From Gemmatimonadaceae bacterium (lineage in GTDB: Bacteria > Latescibacterota > UBA2968 > UBA8231), in the NCBI GenBank assembly GCA_026706075.1, contig JAPOZM010000066.1, positions 35,340-99,339 on the forward strand: DNA of 64,000 bases. Reading direction: 5' to 3'. Under the pieces are notes generated by a model. It saw nothing but the letters and a program-made list of their open reading frames with translations, searched no databases and was not told where the DNA came from. The position numbers and the translations under genes are program-made. Positions 51,098 to 59,482 of the stretch are shown here, in pieces (positions within the stretch are counted from its first letter, which is position 1; each line of letters opens with the position of its first letter).

Positions 51098-51835
51098 ATG
51101 AACAGAGGCACTTACCGTCTCCGGGTGCTGAGCCCATTGCTGGTTTCGGCACTGGCCGCCTGTGACGTGAACATCGGCTCGGAGGTGATGTCGGCCGAAA
51201 CAGGGGAGAGAACCATCCAGGTGACCGGAAGCGGCGCGGTGGCCGGCGAACCCGATCTGGCCACGCTCGATCTGGGCGTCGCCGTCGAGGCAGGGACCGT
51301 TGCCGAGGCCCGTGAAGCGGCTGCCACGGCGATGGCCGCGGTACTCGGCTCCCTGCGGGAGAACGACGTCGCCGAAGAGGACATGCAGACCACGAATCTG
51401 GGAATCCATCCTCAGTACGACTATGGCGAGGGGCAACGCACGCTTCGCGGTTACGTGGTGAGCAACACCGTCCGGGTGAAGGTGCGGAGACTGGAAGCCC
51501 TCGGCGAGGTCATAGACGACGCCGCCGACGCAGGAGGAGACCGCATCGTCATCAACTCCATTCAGTTCATGATCGACGACACGACGCCCCTGCAGACCCA
51601 GGCCCGCAAGCTGGCGGTGAAGGATGCCGAGGAGAAGGCGCGGACCCTGGCGGAGACGAGCGGCGCCACGCTGGGGGAACCGCTCACCATCACGGAGAGC
51701 ACCTTCTTCCAGGGACCACCGAGCCCCTTCCAGGCCGAGGAAGCCTTCGCCGACGCCGCCCGCACCTCCACGCCCGTGCTGCCGGGGGAGCTCACGGTCA
51801 CCGTGACCGTCATCGTGGTCTACCAGATCGATTGA
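51098..51835 (+). CDS. SIMPL (DUF541/YggE-like) domain lipoprotein
   Basis: A 245-aa predicted lipoprotein (lipobox SALAAC, Cys22). The mature part is a SIMPL domain: TIQVTGSGAVAGEPDLATLDLGV, EEDMQTTNLGIHPQYDY, GYVVSNTVRVKVRRLEALGEVIDDAADAGGDRI and KLAVKDAEEKARTLAETSGATLGEPLTI are its usual blocks. YggE-type proteins sit in the periplasm or outer membrane and are linked to oxidative stress, with no known reaction. GGAGGA lies just before the ATG; it follows the TlpA-like gene after 54 bp. Confidence 0.85.
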   Translation: MNRGTYRLRVLSPLLVSALAACDVNIGSEVMSAETGERTIQVTGSGAVAGEPDLATLDLGVAVEAGTVAEAREAAATAMAAVLGSLRENDVAEEDMQTTNLGIHPQYDYGEGQRTLRGYVVSNTVRVKVRRLEALGEVIDDAADAGGDRIVINSIQFMIDDTTPLQTQARKLAVKDAEEKARTLAETSGATLGEPLTITESTFFQGPPSPFQAEEAFADAARTSTPVLPGELTVTVTVIVVYQID

Positions 51836-51851
51836 GGTCCGGCGTCGAGCC

Positions 51852-54551
51852 ATGAACCGGGCCCTGGCAGCGGCGGCGTGGTTGATGGCGGGACCGGCGT
51901 GGGCCCAGGAGAACGTGGCCCTCGGGGCGAGCTACACCCTGGATCCGTGGCCGAACTACGCGCACAGCACGGACGACGGCGACGGTGTGCAGCTGACGGA
52001 CGGTGTCTACACGGTGGGCTACTTCTGGACCCAGCTCTCGACCGTGGGCTGGCAGGAGAAGAAGCCCGTGATCGTGACGATCGACCTGGGCGCCGTGAGG
52101 CCCATACGGGGGGTCTCCTTCAGCACGGCGGGCGGATCCGCGGACGTGAGGTGGCCCCTGGGGATCGGGATCTTCACGGCGGGCGAGGACGGGCTCTTCC
52201 ACGAGATCGGAGACCTCGTGGAGTTGAGCGCGGAACACGGATCCCCTTCGGCGTCGGAGTACGGGACGCATCGGTACTGGACGGACAGGCTGCGGACCCA
52301 CGGCCGCCATGTCGGCCTGGTCGTGTGGAACGAGCCCTTCACCTTCGTCGACGAGATCGAGGTCTACCTGGGCGACCCGGAGTGGGTCGACGAGCCGCTG
52401 CCGGGGGCGGGGATCGCGGACCTGAAGGCGTACGCGGGCCGGCTCGCCATCCAGGCCGGGATCCGGACGCGCCTCTCGCGGGACATGCAGGCCATCAGGA
52501 GGGCGGCGGAGGAAGAGGGGGTCCCGGCGCGGACCCGGGGCGACGTGCTGAACGAGCTGGCGTCCGTGGAGGGTGAGCTGGCGCAGGCCGGCGCGGCCTT
52601 CGGGGACGACTTCCGGGCGGTGCTGCCCCTCAATCCGTGGCACGAGCGCGTGCTGCGCGCCCAGGCACGGCTCTGGCGCGCCCGGGGGCTGGAGCCGCTC
52701 ACCTTCTGGCGCTCGAACCTGTGGGATCCGCTGCCCCTCGTCGGCACTCCGGACACGACGGCGGAACCGGCCGTCGAGGTCCACCTGATGCGCGGGGAGT
52801 ACCGCGCCGCGGCCTTCAACGTGAGCAACAGCAGCGACGAGGCGGTGCAGATCGCCTTTCGGCTGAGCGGGCTCCCCGGGGGCGACAATCCGGGATACGT
52901 GACCGTCCACGAGGTGGCCTGGACCGACACGCGCACCGGGGTGCCGGTGGCGGCGGCCCTGCCGGAGATCTCTGCCGAGAGCGGCCGGTACGCGGTCTCC
53001 GTGCCCTCGGGCATGACCCGGCAGGTGTGGCTCACCTTCCATCCGGTGGACGTGGCGCCGGGCGCGTACGAGGGCGAGGTCGTCGTGGAGTCCGGCGGCG
53101 GCGCTCGCCTCCCGCTGCGCATGCACCTCTATCCCCTCGACTTCCCCGGAGAGCAGTCCCTCCACCTCGGCGGCTGGGACTACACGGACCAGGTCGGCCA
53201 TCACCGCCTGGTGACGGAGCGGAACCGCCTGGCGCTGATCCGGCACCTGCGCGAGCGCCTGGTCGACTCGCCGTGGGGTCTGCCCTGGGCGCTGCCGCGG
53301 GGCACCCACGATGCCCAGGGAGAGATGACGGCGCCGCCCGCCACGGACCACTTCGATGCCTGGCTGGAGTTGTGGCCGGGCGCCGCCCGGTACCTCGTCT
53401 TCGCGAAGGTGGGCACCCACTTCCACTCGTGGGAGATGGGCACGCCCGAGTTCACGACGGCGGTGAAGGCGTGGGTGTCGTTCTGGGCGGGACACATGCA
53501 CGCGAAGGGATTGCAGCCCGCGCAACTGGCCCTGCTGCTCGTGGACGAGCCGCGGGAGCCGCGCCATGACGAGCGCATCCTGGCGTGGGCCCGGGCGATC
53601 CGCGAGGCCGAGACGGGGGTCCGCATCTGGGAGAACCCGAACCACCGCGACATGAGCCTGGCGAACGAGGCGATGATCGACGCCTGCCACGTCCTGTCCC
53701 CCCACCGCCAGATCTTCCTGGAGGCGGGCCAGGACTACCGCGACTACTATGCGGGAAAGCGGGAGCAGGGGATCGCCCTGGAGTTCTACTCGGCCTGGGC
53801 GACGCGCCTCTTCGATCCGTACGCCGGCCGGCTCACGGCGTGGACCTGCTGGCGCTACGGGGCGACGGGGATGCACCTCTGGTCCTTCGGCGACACGGGC
53901 GGGGGATCATCCTGGAACGAGTATCCGGCCTCGAAGGACTCGTACGCGCCGCTCTTTCTCGACGAGGACTCGGTGACGGCCGGCAAGCAGCTCGAGGCGG
54001 TGCGCGAAGGAGTGGAGGACTACGAGTACTTCGCCATGCTGGACCGGGAGATCCGCAGGGCGGCGGAGCAGGGGGTGGCCGGTCCGGAGGTGGAGGAGGC
54101 TCGGCGCCTGTTGCAGGAGCTCCCCGCCTGGGTTCTGGACGCCGCGGGCCGGGAGACCCGCTGGCTGAGCCCGATCGACCGCACGCTGGCGGACCAGGCG
54201 CGGATCCAGGTACTGGAGGCGTTGACCGGGCTGACGGCGCTCACCGCCGTGACGCACCCGTCCGCCCTGCCTCACGGTTTCCGGCTGGAGCAGAACCATC
54301 CCAACCCCTTCAACCCGGACACCGTGATCGAGTTCTCCGTCCCCACGGCAGGCGAGGTCGAGCTCGCGATCTACAATCTCGCCGGGCAGAAATCCCGCGG
54401 CCTGCTGGGCGCGGTCCTGGATGCGGGGAAGCACTCGGTCACGTGGGACGGCCGGGACGACCTCGGGCGGGAGCTCGCCAGCGGCGTGTATCTCTACAGG
54501 CTGCGGGCCAGGACCCGGGTCGGCACGCGCAAGCTGCTGCTGCTCAAGTAG
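51852..54551 (+). CDS. Secreted glycoside-hydrolase-like (DUF4091) protein with discoidin-like and sorting domains
   Basis: An 899-aa exported protein. Signal peptide NRALAAAAWLMAGPAWA; residues about 20-180 resemble an F5/8 discoidin carbohydrate-binding domain (ENVALGASYTLD, VIVTIDLGAVRPIRGVSF). Residues about 430-790 match the catalytic-type barrel of DUF4091/GH123-like proteins (LALLLVDEPREPRHDERI, CWRYGATGMHLWSFGDTGGGSSWNEY and EAVREGVEDYEYFAMLD near its end). Residues about 815-899 are the FlgD-like sorting tail (EQNHPNPFNPDTVIEF). GH123 enzymes release N-acetylgalactosamine using an Asp-Glu pair; a glycan substrate here is inferred. It is convergent with the peptidase gene, 7 bp away. 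Confidence 0.8.
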   Translation: MNRALAAAAWLMAGPAWAQENVALGASYTLDPWPNYAHSTDDGDGVQLTDGVYTVGYFWTQLSTVGWQEKKPVIVTIDLGAVRPIRGVSFSTAGGSADVRWPLGIGIFTAGEDGLFHEIGDLVELSAEHGSPSASEYGTHRYWTDRLRTHGRHVGLVVWNEPFTFVDEIEVYLGDPEWVDEPLPGAGIADLKAYAGRLAIQAGIRTRLSRDMQAIRRAAEEEGVPARTRGDVLNELASVEGELAQAGAAFGDDFRAVLPLNPWHERVLRAQARLWRARGLEPLTFWRSNLWDPLPLVGTPDTTAEPAVEVHLMRGEYRAAAFNVSNSSDEAVQIAFRLSGLPGGDNPGYVTVHEVAWTDTRTGVPVAAALPEISAESGRYAVSVPSGMTRQVWLTFHPVDVAPGAYEGEVVVESGGGARLPLRMHLYPLDFPGEQSLHLGGWDYTDQVGHHRLVTERNRLALIRHLRERLVDSPWGLPWALPRGTHDAQGEMTAPPATDHFDAWLELWPGAARYLVFAKVGTHFHSWEMGTPEFTTAVKAWVSFWAGHMHAKGLQPAQLALLLVDEPREPRHDERILAWARAIREAETGVRIWENPNHRDMSLANEAMIDACHVLSPHRQIFLEAGQDYRDYYAGKREQGIALEFYSAWATRLFDPYAGRLTAWTCWRYGATGMHLWSFGDTGGGSSWNEYPASKDSYAPLFLDEDSVTAGKQLEAVREGVEDYEYFAMLDREIRRAAEQGVAGPEVEEARRLLQELPAWVLDAAGRETRWLSPIDRTLADQARIQVLEALTGLTALTAVTHPSALPHGFRLEQNHPNPFNPDTVIEFSVPTAGEVELAIYNLAGQKSRGLLGAVLDAGKHSVTWDGRDDLGRELASGVYLYRLRARTRVGTRKLLLLK

Positions 54552-54558
54552 GGGCGCC

Positions 54559-55503
54559 CTATCCCCGGGCGAGGCGATCCACGGCCCTCCTCAGCTCCCG
54601 GCTGATCCCCTCGCCGGCGTGCCCGGCGTCGTCGACGATCACCAGCTCGGCGCGGGGCCAGGCCTTGTTCAGCTCCCAGGCGTTGGCGATCGGCGCCTGG
54701 AAGTCGTAGCGGCCGTTGATCAGGACTCCGGGTATCCCGGCCAGGGCGCCGGCGCCGCTCAGCAGGCAGCCGTCGTCCAGCCAGGCGTCGTGACGGACGT
54801 AGTGGGTCACCAGGCGCGCGAAGGCCAGGGCGAAGTCGGGGTCCTCGAACCGGGGCGCGAGTCCGGCCTTCGGCGGCCACTCGGGGGTGGCCGACTCCCA
54901 CAGGCACCACTCGAAGGCGATCCGGCGGCGGACCTCCGGGTCGGGATCGAAGAGGAGCCGGTGGCAGGCATCGACGACGCCGCGGTCCCCCGCCGCGAGG
55001 GGCGCCGCCCGCCGCAGCCGTTCCCACTGCTCCGGGAAGAAGGCGGCCACGCCGCCGCGGAAGAGCCAGTCGAACTCGGCCCGCCGGCCCGTGGTGACCC
55101 CGAAGAGGACCATCTCCGTGACCCGCTCGGGGAAGCGCTCGGCCCAGGCCAGAGCCAGGGTGCTGCCCCACGAGCCGCCGAGCACCATCCAGCGGTCGAT
55201 GCCCAGGTGGCGGCGCAGGGCCTCCATGTCCTCCACGAGCTTCCAGGTGGTGTTGCACGACAGGTCGGCGCCGGGCGCGCTGGCGTGAGGCGTGCTGCGT
55301 CCACAGCCCCTCTGGTCGAAGAGCACGACGCGCCAGGCGGCCGGGTCGAAGAGCCCCCGCTGCCACGGCGTGCAGCCGGAGCCGGGGCCGCCGTGCACGA
55401 CGACGGCCGGCTTGCCCCGCGGGTGGCCGCAGCTCTCCCAGTAGACGCGGTGGCCGCCGCCGACGGCGAGCATGCCGTGCTCGTACGGTTCGATCGCCGG
55501 CAT
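54559..55503 (-). CDS. pip: Proline iminopeptidase (prolyl aminopeptidase, S33)
   Basis: A 314-aa alpha/beta hydrolase that removes N-terminal proline from peptides. The N-terminus PYEHGMLAVGGGHRVYWESCG, the oxyanion HGGPGSGCTPWQRGLFDP, DQRGCGRSTPHA, the nucleophile elbow LGGSWGSTLAL, GRYDFQAPI with the Asp and DDAGHAG with the His are all family features. The length is typical. It is cytoplasmic (no signal). It lies 7 bp after the GNAT gene and may share its transcript. Confidence 0.92.
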   Translation of the reverse strand: MPAIEPYEHGMLAVGGGHRVYWESCGHPRGKPAVVVHGGPGSGCTPWQRGLFDPAAWRVVLFDQRGCGRSTPHASAPGADLSCNTTWKLVEDMEALRRHLGIDRWMVLGGSWGSTLALAWAERFPERVTEMVLFGVTTGRRAEFDWLFRGGVAAFFPEQWERLRRAAPLAAGDRGVVDACHRLLFDPDPEVRRRIAFEWCLWESATPEWPPKAGLAPRFEDPDFALAFARLVTHYVRHDAWLDDGCLLSGAGALAGIPGVLINGRYDFQAPIANAWELNKAWPRAELVIVDDAGHAGEGISRELRRAVDRLARG

Positions 55504-55510
55504 CCGACCG

Positions 55511-55918
55511 TCACTTCTCCATGCGCAGGACGGCGACCCGGAACCCGTACGCCCGGTAGAAGGCGGCGGCCTCGTCGTTGTGGGCGAGCACGTCGAGGCG
55601 GACCCGCCTGTCGGTCCAGATGTTGGCGTACATCCAGTCCATCAGGCTCCGGGCGATGCCGCGCCGGCGATGGGTCCGCGCGACGAAGAGCTGGCGCAGG
55701 TAGTAGTGGTCGCCGTCGTCGCGGTAGAGGCAGTAGGCGACGGTCGTCCCGCTCTCTCTCGCCAGGTAGCAGGTGTACCCTTCCCGCAGCCAGCCGGCCA
55801 TGCGCTCGGCGAGCTGGTGGCGGTCCATGGGGTTAGGATGGCGCTCGTCCTCGATGAGCTGCCTGTTGAGCTCGGCCAGCTCCTCCACGTCCGGCGCCGC
55901 GGCCTTCTCGAAGGTCAT
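55511..55918 (-). CDS. GNAT-family N-acetyltransferase
   Basis: A 135-aa acyltransferase. The acetyl-CoA loop is seen in LRQLFVARTHRRRGIARSLMDWM (R/QxxGxG/A type), followed by RLDVLAHNDEAAAFYRAYGFR, the usual GNAT motif B. The start is the ATG at 55918, which sits 6 bp downstream of a TATATT box with no ribosome site, so the mRNA is likely leaderless. The substrate is unknown; the family includes amine and protein acetylases. It is divergent from the Rieske gene and shares a very short control region with it. Confidence 0.87.
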   Translation of the reverse strand: MTFEKAAAPDVEELAELNRQLIEDERHPNPMDRHQLAERMAGWLREGYTCYLARESGTTVAYCLYRDDGDHYYLRQLFVARTHRRRGIARSLMDWMYANIWTDRRVRLDVLAHNDEAAAFYRAYGFRVAVLRMEK

Positions 55919-55958
55919 GACCCCAATATACGGGCCGGACCTTTCGTACATTGGTCTC
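55919..55958. promoter_or_regulatory. 40-bp divergent promoter, leaderless on both sides
   Basis: On the minus strand TATATT (55930-55925) ends 6 bp before the GNAT ATG. On the plus strand TACATT (55947-55952) ends 6 bp before the Rieske ATG. No ribosome site or good -35 box is seen for either. With a -10 only 6 bp away, both messages should begin at their start codons. Confidence 0.6.
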
Positions 55959-57011
55959 ATGTCTTCGCCGGGACCCGCGGCCCCGCAAACCGCAGCCACG
56001 AGTGGCGATCGTGACCTGCCCCCCTTCCCCGAGGGGTGGTACTTCGTCGCCAGCCGGGAGTCCATCCTCCGGGAGAGACTGATCGAGAAGACCTGGCTGG
56101 GCGAGGAGATTGTCGCCTGGTGCGACGACGAAGGCCGCGTCTGCGTGGCCGACTCCCTGTGTCCGCACCTGGGCTCCGCCCTGGGCCCGGGCGTGGGCGG
56201 CAAGGTGTGCAAGGGCCGGCTCGTCTGTCCCTTTCACGGCTTCGAGTTCGATGCCACCGGGCAGTGCGTTGCCACTCCCAACGCCCCGGCACCGAGAGCC
56301 GCAAAGCTGCGGGTGTACGAGACCCGGGAGGTCCTCGGCCTGGTCTTCGCCTGGTTCGGCAGCGGCGGCCGCCCGCCCCCCTGGCACCTTCCGGACGACC
56401 CGCCCACCGGCCCGGAGTGGGGTCCCCTCGGATTCCGCACCCTCCGGTTCCGAGGCCATCCCCAGGAAACGGCCGAGAACTCCGTCGACCTGGGGCACCT
56501 CCGCTACGTCCACGGGTACGACAATGTGAATCCCGTCGGGTCGCTGACCGTCGACGGCGCCTACCTGCAGAGTTGCTTCGACTTCAAGCGGGTTCGGCGG
56601 ATACTGGGTGTGAAGGACCAGGTGTACGACGTCTCGGCCGTCACCCACCTCCACGGACTCGGCTACTCCTTCGTCGAGATCCACGAGAAGACGGTCGACA
56701 TGAGGGCCCGACTGTGGGTGCTTCCCACACCGATCGACGGCACCCTCATCGATCTCGTCCTGGCCAGCCAGCTGCACGAGATCCGCCGGCCCCGGCGGTT
56801 CATCTCCGGCCTCGGTTTCCTGCCGGGGAAGCTGCGCCGGAGGTTGATGAACCAGATCCTGCTCTCCCAGCAGAAGCGGGACGTGCTCCAGGACGTGGTG
56901 GTCTGGGAACGCAAGCGCTACCGGACGCCCCCGCGGCTGTGCGAGGCCGACGGCCCCATCGGGGCCTACCGCCGCTACTGCCGCCAGTTCTATCCCGGGC
57001 CGGAGGGATAG
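55959..57011 (+). CDS. Rieske-type non-heme iron oxygenase (sterol-oxygenase-like)
   Basis: A 350-aa oxygenase. The Rieske 2Fe-2S site is CPHLG (C68, H70) and CPFHG (C90, H93). The mononuclear iron site is NSVDLGHLRYVH (N174, D177, H180, H185), the NxxDxxHxxxxH rule, with Asp308/312 in RDVLQDVVVWE as third-ligand candidates. The EN..D..H....H block preceded by GHPQETA recalls Rieske enzymes acting on sterols (KshA, cholesterol 7-desaturase, bacterial C-4 demethylase SdmA), which is family knowledge. It faces a cluster with an SMT-like methyltransferase and a P450. A separate reductase would be required and is not visible. The ATG 55959 starts at the leaderless promoter. Confidence 0.83.
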   Translation: MSSPGPAAPQTAATSGDRDLPPFPEGWYFVASRESILRERLIEKTWLGEEIVAWCDDEGRVCVADSLCPHLGSALGPGVGGKVCKGRLVCPFHGFEFDATGQCVATPNAPAPRAAKLRVYETREVLGLVFAWFGSGGRPPPWHLPDDPPTGPEWGPLGFRTLRFRGHPQETAENSVDLGHLRYVHGYDNVNPVGSLTVDGAYLQSCFDFKRVRRILGVKDQVYDVSAVTHLHGLGYSFVEIHEKTVDMRARLWVLPTPIDGTLIDLVLASQLHEIRRPRRFISGLGFLPGKLRRRLMNQILLSQQKRDVLQDVVVWERKRYRTPPRLCEADGPIGAYRRYCRQFYPGPEG

Positions 57012-57032
57012 ACCGGGAGCGCTTCCCGGCCA

Positions 57033-58403
57033 TCAGCCTTTCGCCTTCCGGAACCGCCAGCCGTACAGGATGCTCCCGTAGTGGTTGAAGGACCGTCGCG
57101 CCTCGGGGTCGTCGAAGGGATAGTCGGCGCCGATCTGCCGGGCCGCGGCGAGGCCGCTGACGAAGCAGGTCTCCTGGCTGTTGACCAGCGTATGGGCGCC
57201 GCAGTGCCAGGTCCGCCTCTTCCCCTGGATGAAGCGGAACAGGGGAACGAGGAGAGCCACGTGGCGCACGTCATGGACGATGTGCTGAAACCACCACCTT
57301 CCGATGACCTTTTCCGCATCGATGGGGCTCACGGGGTTGTAGGTCACGAGACAGGGCCTGTCCGACTGCCTGGCCCAGGGCTGCTGGTTGTGCATGATGT
57401 AGGTGATCTCGTAGTTGTCCGGCCGGGCGCCGTACTGCTCAATGTGGTTGCTCCGCGTCTTCAGGGGCTTCGCCTCGTCATCCGGAAGGACCGAGGCGTC
57501 CCAGTGGACGACCGTGTGGTTGTGGAGCTCGCTCTCGTAGCGTATCGACGAGAGCAGGTGCCTCTCCATCATCGTCGGCCGGTCGAGGATCATCAGCGTC
57601 TGGTTGGCGTTGCAGGCGAAGATCACCCCGTCGAAGGCCTCCCGCTCCCCGTCCTCGTCCTCCACCACGACGCGGGACGACTCGCGATAGACCTTGCGGA
57701 CCGGCCGGCCCAGGTAGATCCTGTCCCGGAAGCCGGCGCACAGGTGCTCGTAGATCCGCCGCGTTCCCCGGTCCCAGGTCTGCATGGGGGTGGCGGTCTC
57801 GATGTCGAAGAACTCGAGGTACCTCGCAAAGAGGGCCGCGGGCATGTCGAAGACGTTGGTCGCCATCAGGAAGTTGACGAACATCGGTTTCAGGACCTTG
57901 TACCTGAAGTCCCCGGAGAAGCCGCCCAGGTTCAGGACCGTCCCCATGCTGATGTAGTTGAAGGGATTGAGAGCGTTCAGGAACCTCGACCGGGACCGGG
58001 TCAACCAGCCCACCCGGCGCAGGCGCCCCAGGAGCCGCTGGAACCTGGCGATCTCCACCCGGAGCTCATCCCTGATCTCGGACTCGAAGTCGTGGGCGTA
58101 GACGCGGCCCCGGTACCTCACGCTGTAGCTGAACCGGGTATCGATCAGCTCGATGCCGAACTGTTCCATCAGCAGGAGGATGTGCCGGTAGACCGACGGA
58201 ATGCACGCGGTCACGGAAATGTCGAAAGGAATGGGGGGGCCGTGGTCCTGGGGCATGTCGGCCGTGACCGCGTTCCCGCCGACCCGGTCCCCGGCCTCGA
58301 AGAGGCGGAAGTCGAACCGGTCGGGGTGGCGTTGCAGGGCCCAGGCGGCCCCGAGCCCGGAAATGCCCCCACCCACGATGGCGATGCGCCGAGGTCCGGC
58401 CAC
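57033..58403 (-). CDS. FAD-dependent oxidoreductase (COG2907-like amine-oxidase fold)
   Basis: A 456-aa flavoprotein. The dinucleotide site IAIVGGGISGLGAAW (7-21) and FEAGDRVGGNAVTAD follow the flavin amine oxidase / phytoene desaturase pattern; FACNANQTLMILDRP and the C-terminal FVSGLAAARQIGADYP are typical of COG2907 proteins. Those proteins often sit next to lipid methyltransferases of the cyclopropane or furan fatty acid type and are thought to oxidise or reduce lipid chains. Here it follows the SMT-like gene by 33 bp, so it may saturate or desaturate the methylated product. It starts with GTG. The substrate is not determined. Confidence 0.8.
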   Translation of the reverse strand: MAGPRRIAIVGGGISGLGAAWALQRHPDRFDFRLFEAGDRVGGNAVTADMPQDHGPPIPFDISVTACIPSVYRHILLLMEQFGIELIDTRFSYSVRYRGRVYAHDFESEIRDELRVEIARFQRLLGRLRRVGWLTRSRSRFLNALNPFNYISMGTVLNLGGFSGDFRYKVLKPMFVNFLMATNVFDMPAALFARYLEFFDIETATPMQTWDRGTRRIYEHLCAGFRDRIYLGRPVRKVYRESSRVVVEDEDGEREAFDGVIFACNANQTLMILDRPTMMERHLLSSIRYESELHNHTVVHWDASVLPDDEAKPLKTRSNHIEQYGARPDNYEITYIMHNQQPWARQSDRPCLVTYNPVSPIDAEKVIGRWWFQHIVHDVRHVALLVPLFRFIQGKRRTWHCGAHTLVNSQETCFVSGLAAARQIGADYPFDDPEARRSFNHYGSILYGWRFRKAKG

Positions 58404-58436
58404 GGTCGTCTGGCGGGCTGGGCGAAGCAGGCGGGC

Positions 58437-59471
58437 CTAGAGCGGCTTGCGAGCCAGGAAGCAGTACAGGGGCGTGAAGATACCCGCCTTGCCGCCCGCG
58501 ATGTAGGCCTCCGCCGTCCGATCGAGAAGTCGGACGACTTCCGCCGAGCCCTTCGGAAAGAGCCGCAGTACTTCGGCCATCTTCGATCCAGCCATGACCG
58601 CTCTGCGACCCCACGGAAGCCTGCGCAAGGCGTTCCCCAACGTCCCGTGGCGACTCTCCATGGGCTGGTACCAGGGTGTGGAGGGTCCCCCCTGGACGTC
58701 CCGGTCCATCCCTTCCACGACGTGGAATCCCGCGGCTTCGAGCGCCTGATTCACTTCTCCGAAGGTGGCGATCTCCTTCAGCGCGATGCCGCGCATGAGA
58801 TCCTGCTCGATGGCCCGGTGCCGGTCGTCCGTCGGATCGAACTTCCCCGTCAGACACATTTCCTGGCCCCAGAACAGGCCACCCGGCTTGAGCACGCGGA
58901 ATACTTCCTCGAAGGAGCGCTGCTTGTCCGGCGCATGGCACGTTGACTCTATGGCATACCCTCGGTCGAAGGTGTCGTCCTCGATGGCGCTCATGTCCAT
59001 GAAGCTGCACCTCTCGAGATCGACCATGTGATCGAGCCCCGCCTCGGCGTTCAACCTTCTCGCCTCTTCCAGCTGGATCTCGTTGATGTTGATTCCCACG
59101 ACCCTGACCCCGCCCTCGCGGACGACGCGGCGCATGGGGCCGCCGACTCCACAACCAACGTCGACCACCGTCATGCCCTCTTGCAGCTCCAGCTTGGAAA
59201 TCATCACCCGCTGATGCCGGATCTTGGACTCCTCCAGACTCTCATGAGGCGTGAGGGGGGCGAAGTGCAGGGACTCGCCCCAGCCCCACACCATGAAGGC
59301 GCTGCACAGGTCGTAGTAGTCCTTGACCGTCTCCGTGTGGTCGTACCCGCCCCCCCCGACGGCCTCCGGCGCCGCCCTGTCGAGCCAGCCGTGGAAGTGG
59401 CGAACTCGCCCTGCGACACCCGATCCCCGGTACGCATCTCTGAGCTCCCTCGACAGTTTCGCCAGCCCCAT
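58437..59471 (-). CDS. Sterol C-24 methyltransferase-like (Erg6/SMT) SAM methyltransferase
   Basis: A 344-aa methyltransferase matching eukaryotic Erg6/SMT along its whole length. Sterol region I is WGWGESLHFAP (62-72), where Erg6 has YGWGxSFHF. The SAM site is VVDVGCGVGGPMR (102-114), with GININEIQLEEARR. Region II is YAIESTCHAPD (172-182). The C-terminal SMT domain shows TPWYQPM (265-271) and AGGKAGIFTPLYCFLARKP (325-343), where yeast has AGGKSKLFTPM...ARKP. SMTs add methyl to C-24 of the sterol side chain. Such genes are rare in bacteria. It starts 11 bp after the P450 fusion and is followed by the FAD oxidoreductase, so the three are one transcript. The real acceptor could be another polyprenoid. 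Confidence 0.85.
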   Translation of the reverse strand: MGLAKLSRELRDAYRGSGVAGRVRHFHGWLDRAAPEAVGGGGYDHTETVKDYYDLCSAFMVWGWGESLHFAPLTPHESLEESKIRHQRVMISKLELQEGMTVVDVGCGVGGPMRRVVREGGVRVVGININEIQLEEARRLNAEAGLDHMVDLERCSFMDMSAIEDDTFDRGYAIESTCHAPDKQRSFEEVFRVLKPGGLFWGQEMCLTGKFDPTDDRHRAIEQDLMRGIALKEIATFGEVNQALEAAGFHVVEGMDRDVQGGPSTPWYQPMESRHGTLGNALRRLPWGRRAVMAGSKMAEVLRLFPKGSAEVVRLLDRTAEAYIAGGKAGIFTPLYCFLARKPL

Positions 59472-59482
59472 TCCGTGGGCCC

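Noticed and set aside
57033..59471. Reading the FAD protein and methyltransferase as a cyclopropane or furan fatty acid pair
   Set aside because: COG2907 proteins often pair with CFA-type enzymes, but this methyltransferase has the SMT sterol regions and SMT C-terminal domain and lacks the CFA pattern (DLGNDFY, GCGWGG). It is kept only as a lesser alternative.
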